From Escarpia spicata (Eukaryota; Annelida; Polychaeta; Sabellida; Siboglinidae), in the NCBI GenBank assembly GCA_963995525.1, contig OZ023209.1, positions 32,237,295-32,301,294 on the forward strand: a stretch of DNA of 64,000 nt, read 5' to 3'. Shown here one piece after another: positions 54,350-64,000 of the stretch. Every line of letters starts with the position of its first letter. The stretch's first letter is position 1. Under the pieces are notes generated by a model. That model saw only the letters and a list, made by a program, of their open reading frames with translations, was not told where the DNA came from and made no database searches. The translations under genes were made by a program, and so were the position numbers.

Positions 54350-54566
54350 TATAACGATAACTATTTATACATATGTATATAAACAAGCCGATGTATATAA
54401 CTGTAATTTATTGCCGACTTTGTTTCGTTTACATCTGGCGACAACACACATCATGGCGACAACACACAAAACCACGTTGGCTTTAGTGTAGCTACTGGCA
54501 CGCTGATATACACCTTATTCGCCAGGTGGCGTGTCAGTTTATCACTTTAATTGTGATATCGTCACA
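54350..54566 (-). repeat. 3' LTR of the gypsy element
   Basis: A 217-bp copy matching 58377-58593 at all but four positions. Internally it repeats TGGCGACAACACACATCA-type sequence twice. On the minus strand GTTTATATAC and GTTATATAC offer TATA-like boxes. Confidence 0.95.
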
Positions 54567-54578
54567 TCCCCCTCTTTT
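54567..54578 (-). other. Polypurine tract
   Basis: AAAGAGGGGGA on the minus strand immediately precedes the 3' LTR, the usual position of the plus-strand primer. Confidence 0.75.
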
Positions 54579-54605
54579 TACAGTCAGATGTTTAACTTTT
54601 CACTT

Positions 54606-54872
54606 TCACTTTATTTCAAAGTCTTTGAACTTTGCTGGAAGTTTCAATTGACGCCTTGGTCGTGCAACAGTCGCCGGCACACTGCATGGTGAACTTATAA
54701 CCCTCGGCGGCATATTGCGTGGTGAATGTACTACCGTGGATGGTACATTACGTTGTGGAGACGTTTCGACTGAAGGTTCACTGCTTGGAGGAGACGTGAC
54801 GTTGTCTTGACCTCTCTGTTGTGCGTTCTGGTTGTCTACGCACGTGTTGTCTGAACACATTGGTCTTTTCAT
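54606..54872 (-). pseudogene. gypsy pol C-terminal tail
   Basis: Ser/Pro-rich sequence ending ARPRRQLKLPAKFKDFEIK-stop about 40 nt before the 3' LTR. R-R-xxx-P-x-x-(L/F)-x-D-(F/Y) is the usual C-terminal signature of gypsy polyproteins. It is in a different frame from the gag-RNase H part. Confidence 0.7.
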
Positions 54873-55021
54873 TGTATTGTCAGGTTCATCTTGTTGAGAG
54901 TACCGAGTATCATCCTTATACTGCTCTGGTGTGGCACGTAGCTGTCGTCTATTCCTTCAGTATGTCGAGCCTTCACTCTCAATGATGTAAGATCTGACGC
55001 CCGATGGTTTCTGAATGCGTG

Positions 55022-55645
55022 CTAGTGTCCATGTTCGTGAGTCATTTGGCTTCTTGAACCGCACAACATCTCATGGGTGTAGTATGCCGAGGTTCTTGCT
55101 CGTACGATTGTATAACCTGGCTTGTTTCTCCTTTCTACGTTTGAGTTGTTCAGGAGCATCACGTTGTGCTGCAGGATCAGTCTGCAGCAGTACTGGCAGC
55201 GTTGGTAGCAGTGTTCTGGTTCGACGTGCGAACATCCGTTGAGCTGGCGATGTGTGCATAGCTTCTGTAGGTGTGTTTCGATAGTCCAGAAACGCCAAAT
55301 ACACATCCGCCTTGTCATCAATTGCTTTCCGCATGATTTGCTTTGCCGTCTTAACTGCGTTTTCCACCTTTCCGTTTGCCTAGGGGTAACGAGGTGACGA
55401 TGTGATATGTTCAAATTTCCAACGCTCTGAGAACAACTTGAACTCCTCACACGCAAACTGTGGCCATTGTCAGAAATCACTTTGTCTGGTGCACCGTATC
55501 TCGCAAAGTGAATACGCAGTTTGGTGATAACCTGTGTTGCACTGGTCATTGACAGCTTGTCAACTTCGAAGAAGTTCGAGAAGTAGTCCACCGTTATGAG
55601 GTAGTCCTGTCCATGAAGGTGGAACAGGTCAACTCCAACTCGTGA
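55022..55645 (-). pseudogene. gypsy integrase core, broken
   Basis: After the TGA at 55,646 the same frame continues with a VGVDLFH-type first catalytic aspartate, YFSNFFEVDKL and VISDNG (second catalytic aspartate). A frameshift follows at about 55,460-55,480 and a TAG at 55,381-55,383. The C-terminal part reads ENAVKTAKQIMRKA and YLAFLDYRNTPTEAMHTSPA in another frame (55,367-55,071). Confidence 0.9.
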
Positions 55646-56959
55646 TCATGGACGTGACGGTATCTCATGTGACAACAACGGCTCTCTACATTGTTCTGGT
55701 TTGTACGCGTTGCACGTACTGCAGGCACTGTTGACATCTTTTACTTCTTGGTTCATGCCTGGCCAATACATCACTTCACGTGCTCTTCTAAAACATCCTT
55801 CGACTCCTAAGTGCGAGGAGTGGAGTTTCTTTATGAGTATGGCTCGCATGTCACGAGGTATGACGATTCTCTGTCCCTTGAATAGTGCGCCATCCTGTGT
55901 GCTGAGCTCGTCACGGCAATTGAAATACGGTCGTGCGAGTGGATGGACTGCTTCACGTCGATCCGGCCATCCCTGAAGTGTGTAGCGAACTGCAGTTTTC
56001 ACTTCGTCGTCTTTACGTGACTTGTACATGATTTCGTGTATTCCGTTAGTCGACAGATGAACATCTTCTGTCATGTCCATTTGTTGCAGTTCAATGTCGA
56101 ACACATGATCCCCTGGGTCATGTGCGTGGCTGTATGGAAGGTATGCCCGAGATAGTGCATCTGCGATATGCATTTCGTTTCCTTTCGTATACACGACATC
56201 TATGCTGTACTTCTGCAGACGGAGCAGCATTCTCTGCAGTCTCTTCGGTGCATCGATCATCGATTTCTTTGTGATCGTCTGAAGTGGCTTGTGATCCGAT
56301 TGCACGGTGATGGGTCTTCCGTACACATACTGGTCAAATCGTTCACATGCAAAGACAATCGCTAAGAGCTTTTTTTCGATTTGGGCATAGTTCTGTTCTG
56401 TGTTTGTGAGTGCTCGAGAGGCGTAGCACACTGGTTTTCCCTCTTGCAGGAGCACTGCACCCAAACCACTCTGGGATGCATCACATTGGATTGTGATTGC
56501 TTGGTTTACATCATAGTATGCGAGCACTGGTGCTGCTGTGATCAGTTCTCTGATCTTGTTCAAAGCATCTTGATGTTGCTCAAGCCAACACCACTCCACA
56601 TCTTTCCGATCTAGTTGTCTCAGTGGTTCACAGACTTGTGACAGATGTGGCAAGAACTTCGCAAGATAGCCAACCATGCCGAGAATTCGCTTCAGTGCTG
56701 TGACATCCGTTGGAGTAGGCATCTTCATGATGGCCTCAACCTTGGATTCGTCTACCATTCGTGCGAGTTCCTTTTTCACGACTTCTCGTACCGCACAAGG
56801 AACTCTGCGGGGCGGATGGATAACAGGTTTGACACTTGGATAAATCTGTACTCTATAGTTGCCATCGAGGCAACCAAGTTCCTCGAATACATCTGGGTAT
56901 TCTCTGAGTACAGTGTCCTGTAACACTTGTGATCGCTTACTCATCACAGAAATGTGCAC
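55646..56959 (-). pseudogene. gypsy pol fragment: RT core deleted, RNase H and integrase zinc domain kept
   Basis: The first ~70 codons match the region just upstream of reverse transcriptase (EYPDVFEEL, VPCAVREVVKKELARM). At about codon 72 (position ~56,740) the frame jumps directly to sequence after the polymerase core (TALKRILGMVGYLAKFLP), so fingers and palm including the catalytic aspartates are absent with the frame kept. RNase H acidic residues are at D160, E195 and D222. The integrase H2C2 domain follows (HSSHLG..., CSTC). A TGA ends the frame at 55,646-55,648, at a position usually occupied by Trp. Confidence 0.92.
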
Positions 56960-57004
56960 CGTGTCTGCTTTCGATGGACATGTTTTACCAGTCGTTGGTA
57001 GTGT

Positions 57005-58318
57005 TTATGTTGTTTCCATCGTTGTCTGTTGGCTGTCACCACCTCTGTCACGGTTCCGACTGTATGTTCTCATGGTCACTGCATTTATTGCATCACAGTC
57101 GTTTATCTGAATTAAGTCAAGGTCCAGACTTGACTGCAAACTCAGAAGTGGAACAACATTGGCACGCACAACAACGAAACGCATCTGTCTCTTTGTTCCC
57201 TTGCGGTGAACTTGCAAACGCGCCAGTCCTATCGGTTTAACTACCGACTTGTTGTGCATGACGAGTCTAATGTTCGTGTTCTCCAACTTGCTGCATGAGT
57301 GATCTGCTGTTGCACATACGTAGTCCTGATATGGCAGGATGTCCACTGATGACCCTGTGTCCATGTGAAACGACACATTTGTTTTGCCATTTATTGTCAG
57401 TGTTACGTGTGCTTTCGTCTTACGTTCACTGCCCACTGTGTGTATGATCGCTTGTTCGACCAACTGATGAGTAGCTGCACTTCTGCACATCTTAGCGAAG
57501 TGATTTAGTTTTCCGCACACATGGCAGGTGGCGCCACGTGCAGGACACTTGTCCTTCCCTTTTGCATGTATACCACCACACCTGCTACATCCTGATCGTC
57601 CCTCACCAAAAAGTTGTGCATACCTGTTACTGGTGGGTGTGTACTTGCTAGTACTCGAACGTCTAGATCTGTTGTACTTTCTTGCAGGATTGCCATAATT
57701 TGCATTGTATGGGATTGCAGCTGGTGGCTTGACTGGCGCCGCCTTGTGTCGAACTAAGTGAGTGTTCATTTCTGTACTTATTTCTTGTGCACGTGTGTTT
57801 GTCACTTGTAATGTTTTCAACATGGCAACGCAAGTTTCCAGATTTAGATCTTCCTTTGCAAGTAACTTTTCTCTTGCTTTATCGTCCTTTATACCTATGA
57901 CCAACCTATCTCGAATCAGTCTCTCTCTCAAAGTCCCAAAATTACAAGTGGCTGACAGCTTGTATAGCGCTGTTATATAGGCTTCCACCGTCTCACCTGC
58001 ATTTTGCGATCTGTTGAAGAATCTGTATGATTCATAGGTTTCTTTGGTCTTAGCAATGCAGTTGTCATCAAATTTCTGTATGACGACATCGATCTTATTC
58101 CTGTCTTCGTCCTCTTGCCACTGGAATGTTTCATATAGATCTACTCCTTCCGTACCTAATACGTTCAGAAACGCAGCAACTCTGACCTCGTCATCTTCTT
58201 TCGCTATTTTCGTCGCTGTCTCGTAGTATCTCCATTCTCTCTTGAAGATCCGCCATGATTCTCCTCTGTTTTCCAAGGAGAGCTGATTCGGCACTTTTGC
58301 CGTCAATCTTACACTCAT
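57005..58318 (-). pseudogene. gypsy gag-protease ORF
   Basis: An intact 437-codon frame. A gag-like helical region (about 1-200) precedes two zinc knuckles, CX2CX3HX6C (244-258) and CX2CX4HX4C (265-278), and an aspartic protease with DTGSS at 320-324. It ends at a TAA in the same frame as the pol ORF that follows 45 nt later. This points either to a nonsense mutation in a single gag-pol frame or to a readthrough architecture. The parent element is defective, so it is listed as a pseudogene, although this part could still be translated. Confidence 0.9.
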
Positions 58319-58360
58319 CTTGTACGCGTCTTCTTCGGTTTCTTCTGTGGCTTATACTAT

Positions 58361-58376
58361 CCCAGTACTGACACCA
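58361..58376 (-). other. Primer-binding site
   Basis: Reading away from the 5' LTR on the minus strand the sequence starts TGGTGTCAGTACTGGG, i.e. complementary to a tRNA ending ...CTGACACCA. The end resembles tRNA-Leu from memory; the exact tRNA should be taken as tentative. Confidence 0.7.
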
Positions 58377-58593
58377 TATAACGATAACTGTTTATACATA
58401 TGTATATAAACAAGCCGATGTATATAACTGTCATTTATTGCCGACTTTGTTTCGTTTACATCTGGCGACAACACACATCATGGCGACAACACACAAAACC
58501 ACGTTGGCTTTAGTGTAGCCACAGGCACGCTGATATACACCTTATTCGCCAGGTGGCGTGTCAGTTTATCACTTTAATTGTGATATCGTCACA
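58377..58593 (-). repeat. 5' LTR of the gypsy element
   Basis: The partner of the LTR at 54350-54566 and the same length. It directly abuts the primer-binding site and is followed on the + strand by the target duplication GTCCA. Confidence 0.95.
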
Positions 58594-58598
58594 GTCCA

Positions 58599-60080
58599 GT
58601 GCCAAGTGGAAGCCGATGGAAACAGCTAACAACTGCGCTACCGTTGACCAGATAAGTGACTACACAAGTTTATTCTTATTAGTGACATATTCTAGATGAC
58701 AACTCACGCCACAGTTCTGATTAGATGCCACGCACAGGAGCCTAGCCTCCAGAACGCTCTGCCCGAAGACCTGCGGCTGATCGAGTGCATGAAAGCTGTT
58801 AAAACACGTTACTAAACACACTATTTGAACCTTGTGTTATTATCTAGTTTTTGTATATATAATCTGTGTACCATCTGTTGAAATTGTATCCTAGATTTTG
58901 AATGTTCAGTTGCTGAGCCAGGCAAAATGTTGAGTACGTAAGTAAGCCTATTTACCACTGCGACTTCTTGCAATGTTGCATTTCCATAGATAACTGTTTA
59001 TCTTACCGTGAACCGAGCTTCTCGGTAACTTTTCCGAAATGTTCAGAACACGCCACAGGCAACGTCATTCGTGGGCGAATTCAACGGAGCTTCCATTGAT
59101 CGGAAAACTGGTTGTTTGAATCAAGCCACAAAACTGGTGGTAATTACTTATGGAACTTCAATGTGTATCAAATAATTGTCGAAATCGGTTTAGTAGACGC
59201 GGCTGCAGGTTCATCCGCGATCGTGTCAGCGACTTCCCGTCACTTCTAGTTTTCCAGCAGTTTACAGCGGGCGACGTCTTAAGCAACATCGGTTACGAAC
59301 CGAACGTTCGTGTCATTGGCTATTCTTTAATGGAACGATCGGCGTGCCCGCCAGCATTTGTATGTTCTGTTTTTGCCTCGTTGATCGTCAACGACCAATC
59401 CGTCGATCGTATTGGCGTGATGACGTCCGTGAAACAGCGGGAAGAACTGATAGAATCGGTCCACATTTCGTTTCGTGATACGACAATCATTTTGGCGTTG
59501 GTTGTGATCTGCAGAACTTCTCAACAATTTCTTTTTTACGTATTCATGTGCTTCCCCCGGCAGTTGCAACGCGTCGATAATGTGTGTCTGACATTCAGCT
59601 TGGTTCCGCGACTCGCTGGTGTTAACATAAAGTTGGGGATCAAGGCAGTTTTTCCAACAATATGACATCACTTCATCACTTCTGATATATCATACCACTT
59701 CGCCGTTGATAATGTGTGGCAGATTGTATTGTTAATTCGCGATATAAGCTGATTCTCGCGGCTGCGATTTCATAGTGTACAGTGAATGAATGTGTTTCCA
59801 TGGCAACATTTTTGTATGTTGGCGCAATTCTACAATCTCTATTTCTTTTACTGTCTGTATTTGCAGCATGCATGCCATTGTTTGCATTGCAATCATTCTG
59901 CTCAGCAAAAAAAAATTAAAAAAATTATATAACAATGCTAAAATGTTATCAAAATGTAGTGGCCCTCTGGCGGGCAAACACATAAATCACTGTTTCCGAA
60001 AGATTCACATTTACAATCAAATATTTATCAACAGGGCCGTGATCGTTGACCAGTTCGATGCTTGTGAGAAACAAGATTTA
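58599..60080. other. No recognised gene
   Basis: Contains repeat copy B and a region (59,150-59,670) open on both strands, 171 codons on + and 114 on -, without recognisable motifs. Treated as non-coding. An A-rich run is at 59,907-59,930. Confidence 0.45.
59010..59195. repeat. Diverged repeat, copy B
   Basis: The partner of 54110-54300, same orientation. The sequence after it does not continue the similarity. Confidence 0.6.
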
Positions 60081-61077
60081 ACAAGATTGCCATCCAGAGA
60101 ATTAACTCTAGATGGCAGGTGGACAAGGAAGCCCTTTGGCTTATCGAGAGTCCAACCCTTTTATTTACATATATCCAGCCCTTCTGAGGTATGTGTCGAT
60201 TTTATTTTTAAACATATTCACACTACTAGCACCCACACAATCATCAGATAATCTGTTCCATTCATTCACAGTCCTTTGTGAAAATGAGAACTTTCTTACG
60301 TCTAATCTACACTGCTCCTTTACTAATGTAACTTCATGTCCTCTAGTCTTTCTATCTTTCTTAACTGAAAAAAACATATTTCTATATTTTAATATTTTCA
60401 TAACCATTCAATATTTTAAACACTTCTATCTGATCTCCTCTCAATCTCCTGGTCTCTAGTGTTGTTAAACCACATTCTTTTAGGCGTTTTTCATAACTAA
60501 GATCCCTCAGTTTTGGTATCATTTTAGTCGCTCTCCTCTGTACTCTTTCTAGCATATCTATGTCCTTCTTGCGATATGGCCTCCACGCTTGTATACAATA
60601 TTCTAAATGAGGCCTAACTATTGTTTTGTACAGCGGTATTATTAGTTCTTTTTCTTTATATGCTATATTTCGCCTAATCAATCCAAGGATTTGATTTCCT
60701 TTTGAAGCTGCAATTCCACACTGCTCTGAAACCTTAATGTCAGCACTAATTATCAACCCTAAGTCTTTTTCTTTTACAGTAGTACTTAGTACAGTTCCCC
60801 CCATTGTATATTCTATATATTCGTTCCCATGTCCTGTGTGAAGGCATTTACATTTCCCAAAATTGAACAACATTTGCCACTTTTCAGACCATTTGATCAA
60901 CCTGTCAAGATCATCTTGTAAATGCTGTCTATCTCCATCACTTTTATTCCTTCTAAACACTTTTGTATCATCTGCACATTTCAACACCTTACTAGCTATA
61001 TCATCGTCCAAATCGTTTATATATATTAAGAATAATATAGGTCCCGGTACTGATCCCTGTGGAACCCCACTCAAACG
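60080..61077 (-). mobile_element. CR1-like LINE, 5'-truncated
   Basis: Homology begins abruptly at 61,077 in RT motif B, a typical 5' truncation. The 3' part includes a short UTR with a 12-bp hairpin (60,088-60,117). It is unrelated at close range to the LINE at 14.5 kb but has the same domain type. Confidence 0.85.
60165..61077 (-). pseudogene. LINE reverse transcriptase C-terminal half, frameshifted
   Basis: Reads SGVPQGSVPGPILFLIYIND (motif B), KCADDTKVF (motif C, with Cys in place of the usual aromatic residue), LGLIISADIKVSEQC, IVRPHLEYCIQAW, VQRRATKMIP and TRRLRGDQIEVFKILNGY. Near 60,390 the frame shifts and homology continues as RNMFFSV, RGHEVTLVK, RKFSFSQRTVNEWNRLSDD and FKNKIDTYL, ending at a stop by 60,165. 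Confidence 0.88.
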
Positions 61078-61204
61078 TTATTGTTCACGGAATTCCGACA
61101 AAATAATGTAATATCGTACCCCGTACCAGTCGGTCTGTCGACGTACGGAATGCCTACTTAGATTAATGTTCGGTAAATGACAAAGCATGGTATTCCAAAG
61201 TTTT

Positions 61205-61862
61205 GTTGGAGCAGCTGTTGAGAAACCGGCAGTCGGAACGCTAAGGTATCGCTGAAGCAGCGGTAACATCGAGCAACCGTAAGTCGGATGCTGATGTACC
61301 GTTGAAGCTGCATTAACATCGAATAATTGAAGACGTTGTGATGGCGATCTATTGTTGAAGCAGCGGTAACGTCGAACAACCGGAAGTCTGGGTGCCGACA
61401 CATCACTGAAGCTGTGTTAACGTCGAGTAATCAGAAGTCGTGATACCGATGTATTGCTAAAGCAGCAGTAATGTCTAGCAAACGGCGGTCAGATTGTCGT
61501 TGTATCGCGGAATTAAAGGTGACATCGAGCTACCAACGGTCAAAAAGCTGACATCTTGCCAATGCAACGGCAATGTTGCACAGACGACTGTCGGAATAAC
61601 TATATGTCCGCTATTCAACAGTTAGTCGCTCAACTTGTAGATCTCTGACTAAAGAGACAGTAATATATTTGAAATGGGTTTCGGAATGCGGATCTCTTGC
61701 AAGTAGTGGTAAAGTCGAACAATGTCGACATATTGCCGAAGCAACCACCTTTTTCAAACAAAAGTGGTTGGAATGTTTAATTATTGCCGAAGAAGCGATA
61801 CTATCGGACAACCGACGGTCGGAATTCCAAAATATCGCCGATCTTGCTGTAATGTCGTGCTA
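61205..61862. repeat. Degenerate ~52-bp minisatellite
   Basis: About ten or more units with the theme CTGAAGCAGCGGTAACATCG, AGCAACCG and (A/G)GTCGG + GATxCCGATGTA. Examples start near 61,208, 61,260, 61,330 and 61,385. Units are 48-55 bp and strongly diverged toward the right. Non-coding on both strands. Confidence 0.75.
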
Positions 61863-61922
61863 GTTGCAGATGTGCAGTCATGATGGGGAACTAGCGTCTA
61901 TATACTGATGGTTCACTTAATC

Positions 61923-62215
61923 AGTCTCAGTCATGGTGAACCTGCGTAATAGCTGTCTTCCTTGTTGATACCTCAGATTACCGTTGCAATCGAATGTCTT
62001 TCAACGAGTGGTATCAGTGGCAACGTCTTGTCTGTGCAGACGCGACGTCAAACAGCCGGCACTCGTAACACTGATGTTTGCCACATCGGTTATATTAGCA
62101 GACAACTGGCCGTAGTTCACACAGGTCAGGGGATTATAGTGTAGAAAGTTGGTTCTCAAGGTCATGGGAAAGTGGTGGAAATTAGCTATTTCATTGGAAG
62201 AACAGCGAATTTTGC
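61923..62215. repeat. Dispersed repeat copy 1 (partner 63690-63990)
   Basis: Shares ATGGTGAACCTG, TTTCAAC(G/C)AGT + CGTATCAGTGGC-type, AGCCGxxxCTCGTAA + CACTGATGTTTG, and TTCxCAAGGTCA with the copy at the right edge of the window, in the same order and spacing. Both copies directly follow units of the ~52-bp minisatellite, so the two belong to one larger repeat. Confidence 0.7.
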
Positions 62216-62219
62216 CTTC

Positions 62220-63030
62220 GTGTATATATTATAGTCCAGAAGACTGAAGAAAGAATTTGCTTCAGTATGTCGACATCTCACCATGCGTAGGGTTCAGACA
62301 CCAGTGTGTGGATCATAATGAAATAATTGCCTGTAATGTAATAATCACCTCCTGCGTCAAGTCTATGTTTTCTGAGAAACACGCTGGAATGAGTTGAAGA
62401 AGTCTTCTTGACAACTATCAGTCACGGTCGGTCATGTGTTCTGCTAAGGTGATGGGCCCTTGGCCTACTCCTAACTGTGTTTAATGTGAGAAAGTTGACA
62501 GCAACCCGGTGTCATGATAAGCCCCCGCGACTAGGGGCTGTCCTCCTGCTGCAACCATCGTCCGCCTTCACAGCCGTTGGCGCAGTGTGTGTCCTCTTCC
62601 GCCTGTTCCGACACCATCGACAGATCGTTGTTAGTCGGACACCTCACCTCAGATTTGTACGCCATTGGTGGCCTCAACAGGAGTGCAAGACTCCAGGCGC
62701 CACAACTCTTAATTCATGGATCTCAAAAGTCTTTCCACCATGCCAAGATCGTGATCCAACAGAAGGCAGTCAGGACATCGGATCCATTCCACTGTAGAAA
62801 ATGCCGTTCTCATGTTCTTCTGCAGATTGTGATTCGTGGTATGATATTTTGTCTACTGCTTTAAGATTTATTTGGACTATTTGAAGCGGCAAACCGTCAC
62901 ATTATTCGGACCCACTTTAATAGTTATTTTTGAATCAGCGGCATTGTACTTGATTAGCTTTGCTCCTCCCTCAATCAAATAACCTGCTGTATGCGCACAG
63001 ACGACAACACTTCCCATACAACGCAACTAA
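62220..63030. other. No recognised gene
   Basis: A moderately GC-rich stretch (62,480-62,865) is open for about 100 codons in two + frames, but neither shows motifs. It may be further decayed repeat. Confidence 0.4.
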
Positions 63031-63034
63031 TGCA

Positions 63035-63450
63035 TGCTCTCCCTCAAGGTTTGGTCCATGAGCTGATGGTATTGTTTATGCATACTTTACCGACTGCAGA
63101 CATAATCAAGAAGCATGCATAGCCCCAACTATAATGGCTCCTCTAGAAATCCGCATATCAGTTAAGTCTGCACAGTCTAAAACTAATCTAGCCACAACAA
63201 AGTGAAGCTTGCCTTCCCGAAAAAAAGGATGACGCTGAATTTAATCAAGGTCAATCATGTAAAAACAGCGTTCGTAGTCGTCGGATCAAAGAAACAAACC
63301 TCAACAATTAACATATCTAAAATCAGAACCCGAGTCATTCCGTCAGATAACATCAGGAATCTCCGAGTCGTCTTTCACTCGAATCTCTCCAAGCATAAAA
63401 CTATTATTGTCGTATATCGAGCAGCTTGCCTACCGATTCGTAACCTTTGA
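63035..63450 (+). mobile_element. Highly decayed L2/CR1-like LINE fragment
   Basis: At 63,037-63,110 a frame reads PQGLVHELMVLFMHTLPTAD, recalling RT motif B and the next segment. At 63,250-63,450 another reads KTAFVVVGSKKQ, IRNLRVVFHSNLSKHK and RAACLPIRNL, the DKTEFL-IG / RNLGV-FDS / R-A---IRN pattern after RT motif C. Several frameshifts and stops separate them. Confidence 0.55.
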
Positions 63451-63689
63451 TTGAGTAGCATGCACGTCTGTAAATCGGTTCTGGGACGACCACACACACA
63501 AGTGTTAATCACGTCACGGTCTAAGTAAATCATAAATAGACATCCTCCGGCAACTGTAACAAAAACCGCCTCCATCGACTACAAAGTATAAACACACACA
63601 TTGCACATATACCCATCATGTTGTAATTGCACGCAAACAGCGGTCGTAATACCGACATCTTGCTGATATTACTATATTTCTTTATACGG

Positions 63690-63990
63690 ATGCGTTACCG
63701 ACATTGTCTCAATTATGGTGAACCTGTGTTTCTTGTCGTGAATTCACAACGTCGCAATCGCATGTTTTTCAACCAGTCGTATCAGTGGCTGCGCATCGTC
63801 TACAAAGACATTCAGCAGCCGAAGCTCGTAATACCGATGTTTGGATGTGGTCGTAATATCTGGCATCGACTAATCTTCACACAAGTCGGGACATTATTCA
63901 GATATAAAATAGGTTCCCAAGGTCAGGAAATAGTCGTGGCATTTTAATAATTCCACTGGAAGGTCAGGGAATGTTGTCTTTGTACATATT
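63690..63990. repeat. Dispersed repeat copy 2
   Basis: The partner of 61923-62215, same orientation. It is preceded by CGGTCGTAATACCGACATCT, a minisatellite-like unit. It probably continues beyond the window. Confidence 0.7.
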
Positions 63991-64000
63991 CATAAAACAG

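Larger units (their letters stand above)
54350..58593 (-). mobile_element. Ty3/gypsy-type LTR retrotransposon, internally deleted
   Basis: The 4,244-bp element has two 217-bp LTRs (54350-54566 and 58377-58593) differing at four positions by eye, and a 5-bp target duplication GTCCA at 54345-54349 and 58594-58598. The LTRs read TG...TA on the minus strand. A TGG-initial primer-binding site and a purine tract abut the LTRs. Order on the minus strand is gag, protease, (reverse transcriptase remnant), RNase H, integrase, which is the Ty3/gypsy order. No envelope-like gene was seen. The body is non-functional through deletion, stops and a frameshift. Confidence 0.95.

Noticed and set aside
59150..59671. 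171-codon + frame and overlapping 114-codon - frame
   Set aside because: Neither shows a recognisable domain or splice context, and overlapping openness on both strands suggests composition rather than coding. Kept only as a note within the intergenic entry.

Overview
The window is metazoan nuclear DNA. Protein-coding sequence is split into short exons with GT-AG junctions and multi-kilobase introns. Microsatellites are long and numerous, and several unrelated non-LTR retrotransposon lineages, a Ty3/gypsy-type LTR element and small inverted-repeat DNA transposons are present. There is no operon structure, and I recognised no CRISPR array, tRNA or rRNA. The mix of elements (CR1/L2-like and RTE-like LINEs, a THAP/P-element-type remnant, gypsy) and an intron-free glycosyltransferase 31 gene suggest a marine invertebrate such as a mollusc, another lophotrochozoan or an invertebrate deuterostome. 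I cannot fix the phylum from this sequence.

Layout. 1-13,200 is intergenic DNA with repeats and no recognised gene. A CpG-rich, probably bidirectional promoter lies at about 13,230-14,145. The main gene, molybdenum cofactor sulfurase (MOCOS), runs on the + strand from 14,146 to 42,980. I assembled 16 exons with matching phases into an 820-residue reading frame that covers the whole family from the aminotransferase-V/cysteine-desulfurase-like domain to the C-terminal MOSC domain. Its introns hold most of the mobile DNA: a LINE with one nonsense codon (intron 1), an inverted-repeat DNA element and a near-full-length RTE-like LINE (intron 2), a THAP-transposase fragment and a LINE tail (intron 10), a pogo-like miniature element 9 bp from a splice donor (intron 15), and several minisatellites. 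The coding-length LINE copies in the gene are antisense to it.

Beyond MOCOS, another broken LINE (about 45.5-47.6 kb, minus) precedes an intact single-exon beta-1,3-galactosyltransferase-like gene (48,088-49,311, minus). After a gene-poor stretch, a 4.24-kb gypsy-type element (54,350-58,593, minus) has two 217-bp LTRs, a 5-bp target duplication GTCCA, a primer-binding site and a polypurine tract. It has lost the catalytic core of reverse transcriptase. The last 5 kb holds a 5'-truncated LINE with a 3' hairpin, a degenerate ~52-bp minisatellite, a diverged duplicated repeat and a very decayed LINE.

The most noteworthy observations are: (i) an in-frame triplication of the 3' splice site of MOCOS exon 4 (66-bp period, 22 codons), which could add 22 or 44 residues next to the PLP-binding loop; (ii) the gypsy copy with highly similar LTRs but no reverse-transcriptase core, inserted exactly within a small ATG-initiated frame; (iii) an apparently unclassified GTCGG-rich repeat family at the right edge. 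I found no clearly new biochemical system. MOCOS and the glycosyltransferase are the only genes I regard as functional.
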